From: Brienomyrus brachyistius
Taxonomy: Eukaryota > Chordata > Actinopteri > Osteoglossiformes > Mormyridae
Assembly (NCBI RefSeq): GCF_023856365.1
Contig: NC_064555.1
Coordinates: 20,036,254-20,100,253, forward strand
Direction of reading: 5' to 3'
Length of the DNA: 64,000 nucleotides
In this document: piece by piece, positions 35,380 through 45,950 of the stretch
Layout of the letters: the number at the start of each line of letters is the position of its first letter
Position numbering within the stretch: position 1 is the stretch's first letter
Made by a program: the position numbers and the translations under genes
Notes under the pieces: generated by a model
Told to the model about the DNA's origin: nothing
The model's input: the letters and a program-made list of their open reading frames with translations, nothing else
The model's database searches: none

Positions 35380-37060
35380 GTTGAATACTATTTTGGAATT
35401 AACATCAGCAATTAAATAACTTTTCAGCCCATATGTTTCACCTTTATTCTATATTACTTTAATTCTTTATTTTAGCCTGAAAATGAATCAGCAGCTAATA
35501 GCATTTATACAAATTCAAGAAACAGCTTGGCTTAGATACTAAAAACTGATTTTAAAAACTTAATCTCAAGAGTTGATGACAGACCATGATCAATTTCCAA
35601 AAAAGAAACGAACGTCACATTCCACACATTTCATGTTGTGCCTGTTTTTAAACACAGAACTGCACTGTTAACATGTCACGGCAAAATATTTATTGCTTTA
35701 CATTCCTAACTCTACATCTGACTTTTTGAATATCATGGAAACAAATGTCATTTAACCAATAGTTGTCAAAGCTTATAGTTTTTAAGTTTTACATTACTTC
35801 AGCAAAATATGCAGCAAATGCAAAATTTTTTAAATCAGACATTCCACACGGATATTTCTGTTGATAAATTGATATATTGGCAACTAATCATGTATAGGAT
35901 CTTACCTTATCCAGTGAGCAGTCAGAGAGACAACTGCATCTAAACGTGGACAGTGTGCCTTTTGGTGGGCCTGGTTAGATTGTTCAGTTTTATGCAGTTA
36001 TTTTACACGTCACACTGTGGTTTTGTAGACTATCCTTAAATAGATATGTGATCTCTCTAACATGATGGGGGGATGATCTGGAACTATTCAAGTTTTGAGA
36101 CAAGTCAGAGAGCTGAGTTTCACCAACTAGGTTCAACTACGATTAAATATGCTAAACCAGCCAGAACAGGGCCAATGGACATCAGCCATGTTCGAATGTG
36201 GTACACACACGAGCACGACAGGCAGTCGCCTGATATTATCGATATCCTGACAATTTTTGAAAGCCGAAGATAGGCTTGGCATGTTCCAAGCTTTACACAG
36301 TGAACACTTTTTGCTGATACAAATAAATGCTGTTCAACAAATAAACAACATATGGCTCACAAAAAAATATTTTGTTGAATCTATAGCCTATTTTGATGTT
36401 TATTTAAAAACCAATAATCAAACTTTCTGTCAGTTTCAAAGCTTCCAGACTACTAAACTGGACTGCAAGACACACACGGTGGGCAGTTTATTGGGCGCTG
36501 CCTGCTAAAGCAAACAGCTAACCATGTGGTTGCAACTGAATATATACAGCATACAGACAAGGACGCTTACTGTTCAGCTAAGCATTAGAATGTCTATGAC
36601 ACCAGATCTCATTGATTTTGTACATGCTGCGATTGTTGATAGCATGTAAAATTACAGAAACAGCCACTGTCTTGGATTTTCATGCAATGCGGTATCTAAT
36701 GAATGGCCAAACTTAAAGCTAACAGGAAGGCCATAAGTACAAAAATGACAGCTCAGTAACAGCGCAACAAAAGAGCTTCTCTGAAATCATCTGCCCTAGA
36801 AGTGGCTCTGGAGACATAAATGAGTCATATCCAGTATTATAGTTAGTATAGTTAGTATAATACCATCTGTCCGAAAACTCCGTTGAGTAGTGCATAATTA
36901 AAAATTTTTTTTTTTTATTATTTTTTTTTTTAAAAACACACACCAGAAAAAGTGCCGAGTAAGAATACAGAAGTACTACGTCAGGTATTTCTGAAAAAGG
37001 AATGTTTTGAGTCGTCGCTTGAAGACCGAATATCCGGTATTATAGTTAGTCATGGCAGTA
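35380..37060. other. Gene-free stretch in unit A
   Basis: No protein or RNA gene is supported. The 66-residue frame at 36,073-36,273 has a unit B counterpart at 55,062-55,271 with an indel and substitutions, but no family resemblance, so I do not call it. At 36,905-36,930 there are T-rich runs. Confidence 0.4.
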
Positions 37061-37070
37061 AAGTATAAAA

Positions 37071-37155
37071 CAGTGGTCACCAACTGCTGGACTCCAAGAT
37101 ATATTTGACTTCAGACCCCCAAACAAAATATACAGAAAATAGTTGGGGACGCCTG
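37071..37155. mobile_element. 85-bp hAT-type MITE
   Basis: The ends are cagtggtcaccaactg and its imperfect inverse agttggggacgcctg. Flanks are gtataaaa (37,063-37,070) and gtatacaa (37,156-37,163), matching at 7 of 8 positions. An 8-bp duplication and CAGTGGT ends are typical of hAT elements. The unit B copy is at 56,161-56,245, so insertion predates the duplication. Confidence 0.7.
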
Positions 37156-37624
37156 GTATACAACAACCTCGTTTTCTCCAAAGTATCTACTTTCTACTTT
37201 TAGATATTAGCCACCTGCCAGCACCCTTCCCAGCAGCAGTCATCACAGCATGGTATTCATGCACTGCTCAAAGGTCAAAGGTCACATAAGCTAACATTGT
37301 CCAGTGACTTACATACAGCAGGACTAGGGGAGACTAGCCTTTGTATAGATATGCACAAAACAGAACATCATTGTTTGATACATATATTACTCTGACAAAT
37401 ACTCTTGTGGTTTAACACCTCTTCTGACTGACTGAAGTTCTGCAAAATGGAGGCTGATTAAAAAATAGTTTCCTTGCCTTACTGGCCAAGTTGCCTATGA
37501 ATGCAGAGCTTCCTAAAGCATGTTTCTGTTATAAAATTGCAAATGGTGATTTTTGGCTCTTATGCAACATGTCCAAAAAACAACCCTACAAACCGAAACA
37601 GTGACCAGTAAATTACCTTAAATA

Positions 37625-37960
37625 GTGTTTTTCAATTCAATTTCATTGTCATTATAGTGCACGGAGGTACACAATGGATCCATCTTCTAAATCCAGTCCT
37701 ATGCAAGGTTGCAGAGCGTATCCCAGAAGCTGTGGGCACAATGCAGATAATAACCCAGGATGGTTCACTAACCCGTCACAGGGCACACATACTATTCACA
37801 CAAATGGAGAATTTGGCAGAAACCCCAGGGGAAACCCTACAATGATACATGGAAAACTCATGCAAACTCTACACACACAGAACCAGGACAGACACTGGAT
37901 CCCTGGGCCCAGAGATGGGAGGTAACAGTACTAACCATTGTGTCACCTTCATACTCGACT
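37625..37960 (+). mobile_element. Decayed GGAT-tailed repeat copy, reversed type
   Basis: Starting after a tttcaattcaatttcattgt phrase, the sequence shows decayed versions of tatcccagaagc, caatgggcac, acccaggatgg, gggcacac and gagatgggaggtaacagtac, the same order as the copies at 34,651. The unit B copy is at 56,700-57,020. Confidence 0.5.
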
Positions 37961-38204
37961 CACCGCAGCTTTATTGTCATTATAATATGCAGACTTCAAG
38001 AAGTCTTGTGACTCCTAGAGCTGGTGCAACAAGTTAAAAATAGAATGATAAAATTGATAATACAATAGTAATACAACAAATAATAAACTAATAGAATAAC
38101 AAATGGAATACAAAGTATCCATGTATACATAAAACAGAAGCCATACAAGTAGAGATTTTAATGTCACTACTACTCTTACCGATAGTACTTATCGATCTAG
38201 TACT

Positions 38205-38720
38205 TTTCTGGTACTCTTATCAGTACTTTTTATTTAAGAGAGAAAAAGAAGCAAATAGGGGCGGCATGGTGCTGCAGTGGTTAGCACCAGGGACGGATTA
38301 CGGACCGGGCCAGCAGGGCCGCTGCCCAGGGGCCCTTGGGGTGCAGGGGGCCCGTGGGGCCCCTAGCCCAAAACAATTTGCAACGCTTATCAACAATGTA
38401 TTTTCGTTTGTCTATTTTAGAGGGCCTACATTCTTTGATCCTCTGCCTACAAGGGCCCCTGACCCTATAGGGAGGGCGTTTGGCTGCCAAGGGCCCTTGA
38501 ATTGTGGTGGTTGTGGTGGTGGTGGTGGTGAGGGGGGGGGGGGGGTCCTTGCGGACGTTTTGCCCAGGGGCCCACACAACCCATAATCCGTCCCATGTGT
38601 GTGGAGTTTGCATGTTCTCCCTATGACGTCATGGGGTTTCCTCCGGGTACTCCGGTTTTCCCCTACAGTCCAAGGACATGCTGAGGCTAATTGGACTTGC
38701 TAAATTGACTTTGAATTGAA
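38205..38720 (+). mobile_element. Composite GGAT-type repeat with low-complexity insert (unit A only)
   Basis: The head gcggcatggtgctgcagtgg at 38,260 and the later tgtgtggagtttgcatgttc at about 38,598 belong to the same fish repeat, but about 300 bp of glycine/proline-coding low-complexity DNA separates them. That insert is bounded by gggacggatta... and ...aatccgtcccat, a short inverted pair, so it may be another small element nested inside. Unit B has nothing comparable here. Confidence 0.45.
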
Positions 38721-38819
38721 ATTGAAAAACTGACTCTTTCTTTGATGGTAATTTTACTGTGTGGTAACGTTAGTTTGTTCAAATAAAACTGAAACTGTGA
38801 AACTATTTCAGAGCAACAT

Positions 38820-39160
38820 ATATGCTCCATGTCATGCCCATCTGGTCCTGTGTTTTCCCTAATAAAGGTCCCCTCAGTGGGGGCTTTTCCTGCCTTACGC
38901 TGTGTAGTGGGTCATCCTTTTCCTGTGTGGTGTGACAGAATGACCAGACTTGGATATCGACCACACAGCTGCCCTTGCTCCACTCCTGTGGTGGACCTGG
39001 ATGAGTCAATCCCAGGGCCGATCCCAGAGAATGCTCACCTCAGCGACCCAGAACCTCACACAGCAACAGAGCCCCCCGGAAAAGTTCTTACCTTCGGGGA
39101 GGTAATGCCAACCTCTGTGTCCAACCAAGGCCAGCAGCTGGAGCTAATGTAGGGCGATGA
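38820..39160 (+). mobile_element. Gypsy-like LTR end and leader (unit A only)
   Basis: A pyrimidine-rich stretch with an AATAAA signal near 38,860 is followed by gtgtgacagaatgaccagac, a common fish Gypsy LTR/leader junction, and then a short proline-rich frame (38,829-39,152). Decayed and not followed by its own pol. Confidence 0.4.
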
Positions 39161-40375
39161 TGAACTGATCCAGTGGCGTACGGATAACGCTATTCCTGAA
39201 ATACTTCTGTCAGCAACTGTCCAGATTTTCGAGATGCCTCTCTGGGCATCTTCCTTTTCTGATCAAGCTGATCAGTCATCCCACATCCTGGCTAAACAGA
39301 TGTTCATCTCCAGGGCTTATACTGAAATTCGGGCTTCTCCCAATGCTATTGCATTGCTTAATGTGGTTCAGCACCTCCAGTCTGTTTTGCCGGACTCACC
39401 AAATTTCATTCTCGGCACTTTTAACCACTGCAAAATTAAAGGGATACTATTGGGATTTTATCAGTATGTCAACTGCCCAACACGACATATGACAACTTTG
39501 GACTTATGCTATGGTCCCATCAAAGGGGCATAACAATCCCTTGCTGCTCCACCTTGTGGATCGTTGGATCATCGTCCACCTTCTTCCAACATATAAGACT
39601 GTTCTGCAACGTGAGCAGGTGGTGAGGCAAAGGGTGGACGTTTGGTCTGAGGATAGCTCTCCTGCCCAATAGGGGTTGTTTTGATTGTACTGATTGGTCT
39701 GTGTTTTTGGACTCTTCTGACAATATACATGAACTTACTGATGTTGTGTGCTGCTATATCAAATTCTGTAAAGACTCCGTGATTCCGACTAAGGAAGTTA
39801 TGGTTTATCATAACCACAAGCCATGGGTGTCTTCTGATTTGAAAAAAACTGATTTAACCAAAGGAAAGCTGCTTTTAATAGCGGTAATGTAATTAAGGTT
39901 AAAGTACGCAGGTAAATGGTAAGGGCAGAGATAAAGAAAGCTAAAAGAGAAAGATAGACGCAGAATTCAGGCGTAATAATGCCAGACTTGCCTGGAATGG
40001 CATGAGAAAAAATGACTGGTCGCTATGTGAGGGGGGACAGTGAAGTCAAACTTGCAGGTTTTAACTCCGATGACATCTTGCTGATAACCTAAATGAATTT
40101 CATCTGAAAATTGATAAGCATGACTTTACAGAGCAGAAAAATAACCTGAGGCACAGTATTAAATCAGGCTCATGTAAAATCAGTCTGGACACTGGTACGG
40201 TGGTGAGGATGCTAAGGTCAACTTAGTAGTAGGAAGAGTCCAGGCCCAGATCAGATCTGTGGCAAGGTGCTCAAGACCTGTGCAGAGCAACTTGGGGGAA
40301 TTTTCTAATTTATATTTACTGCATGCATGGAACAACAGAGGATTCCTGGTATTTGGAAACACTCTATTGTTGTTA
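39160..40375 (+). pseudogene. LINE ORF2 remnant (unit A only)
   Basis: Frame fragments match a non-LTR retrotransposon polyprotein. At 39,234-39,533 the endonuclease part shows PDSPNFILGTFNH (normally ...GDFNH) and TLDLCYG. At about 39,700-39,870 a PTKEV ... NHKPWVSSDL segment follows. At about 40,190-40,330 the RT lead contains KSPGPD and KTCAEQL. Stops and frameshifts break it, and the conserved Asp of GDFNH is lost. The endonuclease/RT order identifies a LINE; the clade is not decided. Confidence 0.65.
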
Positions 40376-40874
40376 TTGTTATATTTAGTGTGTGTGTGTG
40401 TGTATGTGTGTGTGTGTGTGTGTGTGCACCCACTGTGTGTATTAGGAGTAAGCGGGGCAACAGAGATGGTGGGCAGTGCAAGTGCGTTGTTAGTACGAGT
40501 GGTACAGAAACAATAAATGCCACCAAACCCAGAACAGTCTTTGCCTGATCATTGTCAGCAGCAGGGCTTAGCAACCCACTCTTACACTGGTGTCAGAAGT
40601 TTGATTGGAATAGTCTTAGGAAGATGTTAAACAACTGGAACAACGGTTCTGGCAGCAATGGTGGGGAGCACTAGAAGACCAGACAAAAACCCTGGACACC
40701 GAGTAGCGTGTCTTCCCAGGGAAATCTGATGGATCCAGCACGGTCTGCTCACTCCACCCTCAGGCAGAGCGAGCTAAAGTAAGCATGCCAGCACGAGAGA
40801 AGAGGGCAAAGCCCACGGTGATGCTCCTCCACCACCATGGAGCGAAGTAGCCCCTGGACACTTACCTGATCCAA

Positions 40875-41249
40875 GTGCGCCGGGCCACCCTGCCCAATGG
40901 CTGGAGTGAGGAGGAGGAGACGGCAGTGAACTTGGCATTAGCACTGGAGAAGGACGTGCTCCAGGCTCTCCTCAGCCTGACCCCCGATGAGCAGCAAGAT
41001 CTCACCACCCTGGAGGAAGCACTGGAGCTGTGGTGCAGCCGGCAGCAGTTCGTGGAGGTGAAGAGGGCAGACTTCCCTGGCGCCACACAGGAAGAGTTGC
41101 CATGGCAAGCCCTTACCCAGGCACTAAAACCAGAGTGGCTACGCCAGCACATCCAATTGCGGGTGGCGGTCCACACTCCCGAAGGACCTGGCGGAGGCAA
41201 AAATGGCTGCAGAAATCCTGTTCCACCAGTTGCCAGCCATACCGTGTAG
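40875..41249 (+). pseudogene. Gypsy gag fragment, unit A
   Basis: A 124-residue frame matches the fish Gypsy gag helix bundle, with NGWSEEE, ALALEKDVLQALLSL, DEQQDLTTLEEALE and QQFVEVKRADF segments. The frame ends before the zinc-knuckle region. In-frame stops upstream (near 40,860) remove the true start. The minus-strand frame of 172 residues over the same interval is a shadow. Confidence 0.75.
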
Positions 41250-41395
41250 GAGCTACATCTGCATGCCTGAGGGCTCTGATAGTGAGGAGAGAGCCATGGT
41301 AGAGATGCTGCCCACCAGCAGCTGCCCCCTGCCACGGCTGTGGAGAGATCAGGCACTTTAAGAGTCATAGAGCCGTCCAACAGCCCATGGGTGGC

Positions 41396-41880
41396 TTAAG
41401 CGGTCCCCATTGGCAAAAAGGACAGGTCATGGCAGTTGCATGACTGCGTTGACTACTGATGGCTGAAAGCAGTGACGAGGAAAGACTCACTGCCAAGCAT
41501 TGACAACGCACTGGACTACATCTCTGGGTTGATGTGGCTCAGCATCCTGGACCTCCAGACTGACTACTGGCAGGTTGAACTGGCCCCGGAAGCTCGCCAT
41601 AAGACCACTTTCTCCATCAACCATGGACTATAGCACTTCCAGTTGATGCTGTTCGGACTGTGCAACACCCCGGCCACATTTGAGAGGCTCATGGAGCATG
41701 TCCTGCCCCACATCTTCCAAGCCAAATGCGTAGTCTACCTCAACAATCTTCTGGTCTATGCCACTGACTTCGTAAGAGCAATTCAGAACCTAAGAACTGT
41801 GTTCTCCACAATCTGGTAGGCAGGGTCACAGTTGAACCCCAAGAAGTGCTCCCTTCTCCAGCACTGGATGCACTACCTGG
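41396..41880 (+). pseudogene. Gypsy reverse transcriptase fragment, unit A
   Basis: Segments match the Gypsy RT palm: GKKDRSW near 41,410, DALDYISG-like at 41,505, YWQVELAPEARHKT at 41,565, LFGLCNTPATFERLMEHVL at 41,650, and a catalytic box read YLNN instead of YLDD near 41,737. A stop interrupts at about 41,630. Both catalytic Asp residues of the box are lost, so the enzyme is dead independently of the stop. Confidence 0.75.
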
Positions 41881-41904
41881 TACCTTATGGGTACCACCAT
41901 GGTG

Positions 41905-42305
41905 TGAATGGGGGTGGATGTCCTGGGCCCCTTTCCTCCACTGAGGCTGGGAATCGCTACATACTCGCAGCCATTCGCAGCCATTCCCAGCTTCACAAAG
42001 TGGCCCTAGGCATCTGTGGTTCCCAACCAGAGCGCCATCATCTCAGCGGCTAAGCTCCTCAATGAGTTTTTTGCAGGTGCGAGGCCCCAGAGATGCTGCA
42101 CAGTGATGCTGCACCACACCCCTTCACCTGCAGAGCAACAGAGTGGTGGAATGGTTTCAGTGTACCCTAGGCACACAACTGGAAATCCTCATGAATGAGC
42201 ATCAGTGCAACCACCTTCCCCTGGTCCTGTGGGCGTATTGCGTAGCAGAGCAGGAAAGCACTGGCTGCATCCCGGTGGAGCTGGTGCTTGGCTTGCCCCC
42301 TTAAC
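41905..42305 (+). pseudogene. Gypsy integrase fragment, unit A
   Basis: Pieces resemble the integrase core: a GPLSSTEAGNRYILAAI strand near 41,925, a KLLNEFFA helix at about 42,050, an NEHQ segment, then LVLWAYCVAEQESTGC near 42,225. Frameshifts break it. Most of this region (41,727-42,205) is missing from unit B. Confidence 0.65.
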
Positions 42306-42535
42306 GGTGGTCATCCAGGCTTTCCTCAGACACCTGAGAAAGTGAAGGAGTTGGTGGGCCTTTTTGGTGACAGCAGCTGTATGTTCTGTCTACTTGAGGT
42401 TATTGCTGAAGGTGCCCCCAAGGAAACTGTTGCTGAACCTCTGTACGGCATCTCTTCCAATGTAGATTGGGGCATGAGCTGCATCTTGTTTCCTGAAATC
42501 CAGTTTTGCTAGCTAATAGATGTGTTGCTCCAGTT
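42300..42535 (-). pseudogene. LINE reverse transcriptase C-terminal fragment, unit A
   Basis: On the minus strand, segments read LDFRKQ, YIGRD, SFLGGTFSNNL and TKKAHQLLHFLR. This is the thumb/C-terminal pattern of L2/Rex/Jockey-type LINEs (normally FLG..IS..L and VKKAQQRL.FLR). It is 5'-truncated. The unit B copy is at 58,930-59,165. Confidence 0.6.
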
Positions 42536-42568
42536 TATTCTGTGATGATGTAGCTCAGTGTCAGCCTG

Positions 42569-43264
42569 GTGGAAGGGTCTTTGATCATCCAAGGCTCTGT
42601 TACTGTTTGCAGCAATAATCTTATGGAAACTCTCAAAATCAGCCGACCTTCTGAGCAACTGGTCTGTCTTTGGAAACACACACTTAAAAGTCCACAACAG
42701 GCTTTTGGATGTACAGGTAGAAAAATTGATGGCAGTTCAGCAAACCTGAGGCTCTTTGAGACTGAATCCCTCCCATCCAATACCTCAGCTGAGGTGGACA
42801 GTGATTCAGAGGGTGGGGAATCTGTCTTTGTTTGACTGAGCATTCATGATCTGAGCACATTCTCCAAATTGAGTAGACTAGTTTGTGTTAAACAAAGTTA
42901 GCAGGGGAAATGTTTTTGTACTTGCAGGAAACAAAGAGCTGAAGCAGCGGTGAAGATGGCAGAGTTACTCTTAAGACAGATGGCTATAGTGGGGGCTCTG
43001 GAAAAAGGATGCACCAGCCTAGGTCTCTTCCCTAGGACCCTGGCAGACATGGAAGACAACATCTTCTTCAGGAGGTTAGGCAGGCATGGACAACATCTGG
43101 CAGGCACATTCCCATCGCATTCAGTTTCTTGTCAAATCTGTCTACGATACACTCCTAAGCCCTGCAAACCTTCATGCCTGGTGGTAGAGCAACACAACAA
43201 CCAGTTACTCTGGGACATGGTCACTGGAACATCTCTTAATCAGCTGTTTGAAAGCCCTTGGTGA
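42569..43264 (+). other. Unrecognised ORF pair, unit A
   Basis: Two frames (88 aa at 42,569-42,835 and 104 aa at 42,950-43,264) are kept in unit B with few changes. A pyrimidine-poor but acceptor-like ttgtacttgcag lies at about 42,914-42,925, just before the second. No family is recognised. In unit A the second frame is cut short by a 10-bp difference (tgtttgaaag near 43,247), where unit B reads on to 165 residues. Could be an exonised or retrocopied host fragment, or chance frames carried by duplication. Confidence 0.3.
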
Positions 43265-43459
43265 AGTCTGCTACAGCTGGTGCCATGACTAGGTGCTTAA
43301 GGAGAAATTCTATGCTGACAGTAAAACCATGGCAATTAACACCAATTGACACTTTGTTGAAACCCAGAGTGAGTGGTTATTATTTTGCAAGTCATGTTTT
43401 GCCATTGGCCTTTGTAGATAACATAAATAATGTCGTTAACAGGGAGTTATGTGTTTGAG

Positions 43460-45170
43460 CGTCTGTTTAATTTTCAAGTTCAATGATTTTCAGTAGATTT
43501 GCTGGGTAGTTAGATTGATGATTAAGCTGTATGTGAGTTCAAGCCAAACTAGAGGCGTTGAAGCCAGGCACACACTGCAGCTCATATTGACAACTTCATT
43601 CTAATGAAGTCCTTTGATTAACAAAAACAGAATTGACATATAAGTTGCAGGCCCACTACAATAAGACCTTTTAAGGTCATACTATTAAATGTCCGCATTG
43701 TGCTTCCCCTATTCAAAAAATAAACGCACTACTGCAGTGTTTTCCTGCTTAATGAGAGATTCAATAACAGGAGAAATTTCTGCCTCAGTTTCAGTGGTGG
43801 GCGGGTGTTGTGGTTTACAGATAGACAGCATTGAACAGACAGTATGCACATGAGCGTGACAATCTAGAAGTGTGAGATTCACGCCAGATGCATGAGAGCT
43901 GGCTACCCTGTATCTAGCCGACATCATTTGCATGCTGCGAAAGAATCTGCTAGAGATGAATAGAGTTAAGCAGACAGGATAGAAGGGGCCTGAATATCAT
44001 CAGAGGTCTGTAGGACAGAAAGTTCATGAGCTTCAGCAACTTTTTTTCTTTAGAGATTTAAAATATAGGACAAATAAATACAAATCATCACCCTCTCTAG
44101 CTTTAAAGTGTAAGCTAAGTGCCATACGACGGTAGCCTAAGCACTGCCAGGTGCTGTAACACATCAAGGTTTCATCTGGCTTGCCTGCATCACATAATAG
44201 CTGTTCAAAGTATTAAAATACCTCATTATTAATATCTGATTTGGGGATCATCTCTCCTTAAGCTGCAGCTAAATCATATACAGAGCAGATTTCAGATAAA
44301 CCACTGAGTGACCTCTAGTGGCAGTTTCTGAAAAGAAACCTGAAGTCCAGTTTAAGACCCCAGTCACTACTTCCAGTTCTAACCCGGTTTAAACTGTCCA
44401 CCGCAGTTAACCTAATGACAGAGTAGGTGATGTCATTTTGTTGCTACTGAAGCCATCTGATTAAATGGCAGTGTTTTTCACACCACTACTGATGTACTCC
44501 ACTAGAATCCGTCTGCAGCAGTCCTTCATATCTACTACTGATATTCATACAGTGAGATGCACAGATCAGCAACATAACATAAGAACAGTGTACTGAAGAT
44601 TCATCAAAATATTACGTCTGTTAGGGGCTTAATGATGCTTAAAAGTGCATTATAGACAAGACCTTCATAGAGATTTCACAATGCAAAATGCACATGACTA
44701 TAATGTGTTATGTCTTTTCATGAATAGTTATAACTGTGCTTATAACACTTTATAAATGTACTTAATGCATTATGAAGATGTTTATAGCCATTGCAGAAGC
44801 GAATATGCACTTCGTTTTCCATCTAATGTGTATAATATTGATATAAAAAAATATGCCTCATTACGCACAAGATTACTCTGGAATATTTTAGTATACAATG
44901 CTGCAACTTGGATGACCAGATTGAGTCAGTTCTCTCGATCGCAAAGATATGCCAATCATGCCTCTGTGTTATACCTACCCAAAGTTACGAGCCTGGAGTT
45001 AATGGGTGCAAAAATAAATGCATTTTGCATTTGTCAGGTTCTCAGAGTTAACAAACATATGGATATTAAGCCGTTGTGATAAATATTGAGACATTGATGA
45101 ATGGTCTTGGCTGATCTTGAATAAAACCTTGAGTGCCTCCTTAAGTGTTTAGTTCCACCCCCCCCATAAC
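43460..45170. other. Gene-free stretch, unit A, with a recombination junction
   Basis: No gene is supported; the 107-residue frame at 44,756-45,079 has a near-identical unit B partner but no recognised family. About 43,480-43,900 matches unit B at 60,085-60,520, whereas about 43,945-44,340 matches unit B at 62,155-62,525, so a segment is missing from A (see findings). Confidence 0.5.
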
Positions 45171-45183
45171 TCCTTAATCATCT

Positions 45184-45430
45184 ATAGTACCAGTCAAAAG
45201 TTTGGACATGCCAAGCTGCCTACAAAGGGTTATAGAGTCACATGACCTGGCCACCTAACCAAAACCCGGCAGAGATGGTTTGGCAGGAGTTTAACCAGAG
45301 GATGAAGGAACAGTGGACAATGAGTGCTGAATATACATGGGAATTCCTTCAGGACCAAATCGGTTCTCGAACAGCCTTCTGCAATGGATTAAGTTCAAGA
45401 ATCGAGGTTCTACTGTATGTTATTTTGTAG
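45184..45430 (+). pseudogene. Tc1/mariner relic, unit A
   Basis: It begins with the Tc1-type end tagtaccagtcaaaagtttg and continues with a 62-residue frame holding WPPNQNPAEMVWQEF (normally WPPQSPDLNPIE..W), followed by SAEYTWEFLQD. This is the C-terminal catalytic part of Tc1 transposase. The rest of the gene is absent and the third catalytic acidic residue region is preserved only in part. The unit B copy is at 63,388-63,637. Confidence 0.7.
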
Positions 45431-45650
45431 TTTGATGTCTATAATTATCCTAAAATGTAGAATTAAAGGTATAATTTTATTTGTATTATTATAGTACTAT
45501 ACTAATTAAAATACTCCCATTATGAACAATGACATCTTGGGCTCCTCACACTCTTGCATGTCTACACTAGACCTCCATGTGACGTGATCATTTTTGATGT
45601 TTTTCAATCATTTTGATCATTAATAGCACACAGTTTATGCTTCTCAATGT

Positions 45651-45656
45651 TTTATT
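45651..45656 (-). terminator. Polyadenylation signal of perforin copy 2
   Basis: AATAAA on the minus strand, about 295 bp after the stop codon and in the same context as the copy 1 signal. Confidence 0.55.
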
Positions 45657-45950
45657 CATGGAGCAAGAAAAAAAAATTCTAAACATAAAGCAAGCATTTA
45701 TTCATCTTAATGCTAAATCCTTTACATCTTAAAGGATTTTCTACTTTAAAGGCTTTTTGTTTTAGGTAATTTGGCAGTTTATCTACAAAAGATCTACTTC
45801 AGCAGAAAACTCTCTCAAAGACTTTATATCCCATGCACAGCTCTGGATCAGTTATCACTGAAAGGACATTAACCATAATCTGAAGTGATCTGACCTATTG
45901 GAAGCCATATTGCAAAGCGAACAGCTGCAGGTGGTGCTCACCGTTTGAAG

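Larger units (their letters stand above)
40376..42305 (+). mobile_element. Ty3/Gypsy relic, unit A (LTR end, gag, RT, integrase)
   Basis: A TG microsatellite (40,388-40,425) leads into LTR-like DNA ending in cttaca at 40,586, followed by a primer-binding-site-like ctggtgtcagaag. Then come gag (40,875-41,249), reverse transcriptase (about 41,396-41,880) and integrase (about 41,905-42,305). The right end stops abruptly at a minus-strand LINE piece, with no 3' LTR. Unit B holds the same relic with an internal deletion. Confidence 0.75.
27640..45635 (-). repeat. Tandem segmental duplication unit A (~18.0 kb)
   Basis: The whole interval is matched in order by unit B. Perforin exon starts differ by exactly 17,979 bp, and later landmarks (ERV relic, GGAT-tailed repeats, hAT MITE, Gypsy relic, Tc1 relic) follow in the same sequence. 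Differences are discrete insertions or deletions plus scattered substitutions. The left boundary is put at the perforin 3' flank because the same sequence begins unit B. Confidence 0.85.

Noticed and set aside
34752..35415. Frames of 138-149 residues in the GGAT-tailed repeats
   Set aside because: They read through a high-copy non-coding repeat and repeat themselves with the 364-bp period.
38260..38300. tRNA-like head of the fish repeat (gcggcatggtgctgcagtgg)
   Set aside because: I could not fold a convincing cloverleaf or place both internal promoter boxes, so no tRNA or tRNA-derived SINE head is claimed.
40862..41380. A 172-residue minus-strand frame over the Gypsy gag relic
   Set aside because: Shadow of the plus-strand gag frame, which carries the recognisable motifs; the same shadow recurs in unit B.
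44756..45079. A 107-residue frame conserved in unit B at 62,957-63,280
   Set aside because: Conservation is explained by the segmental duplication; no homology, no codon-level constraint visible by eye.
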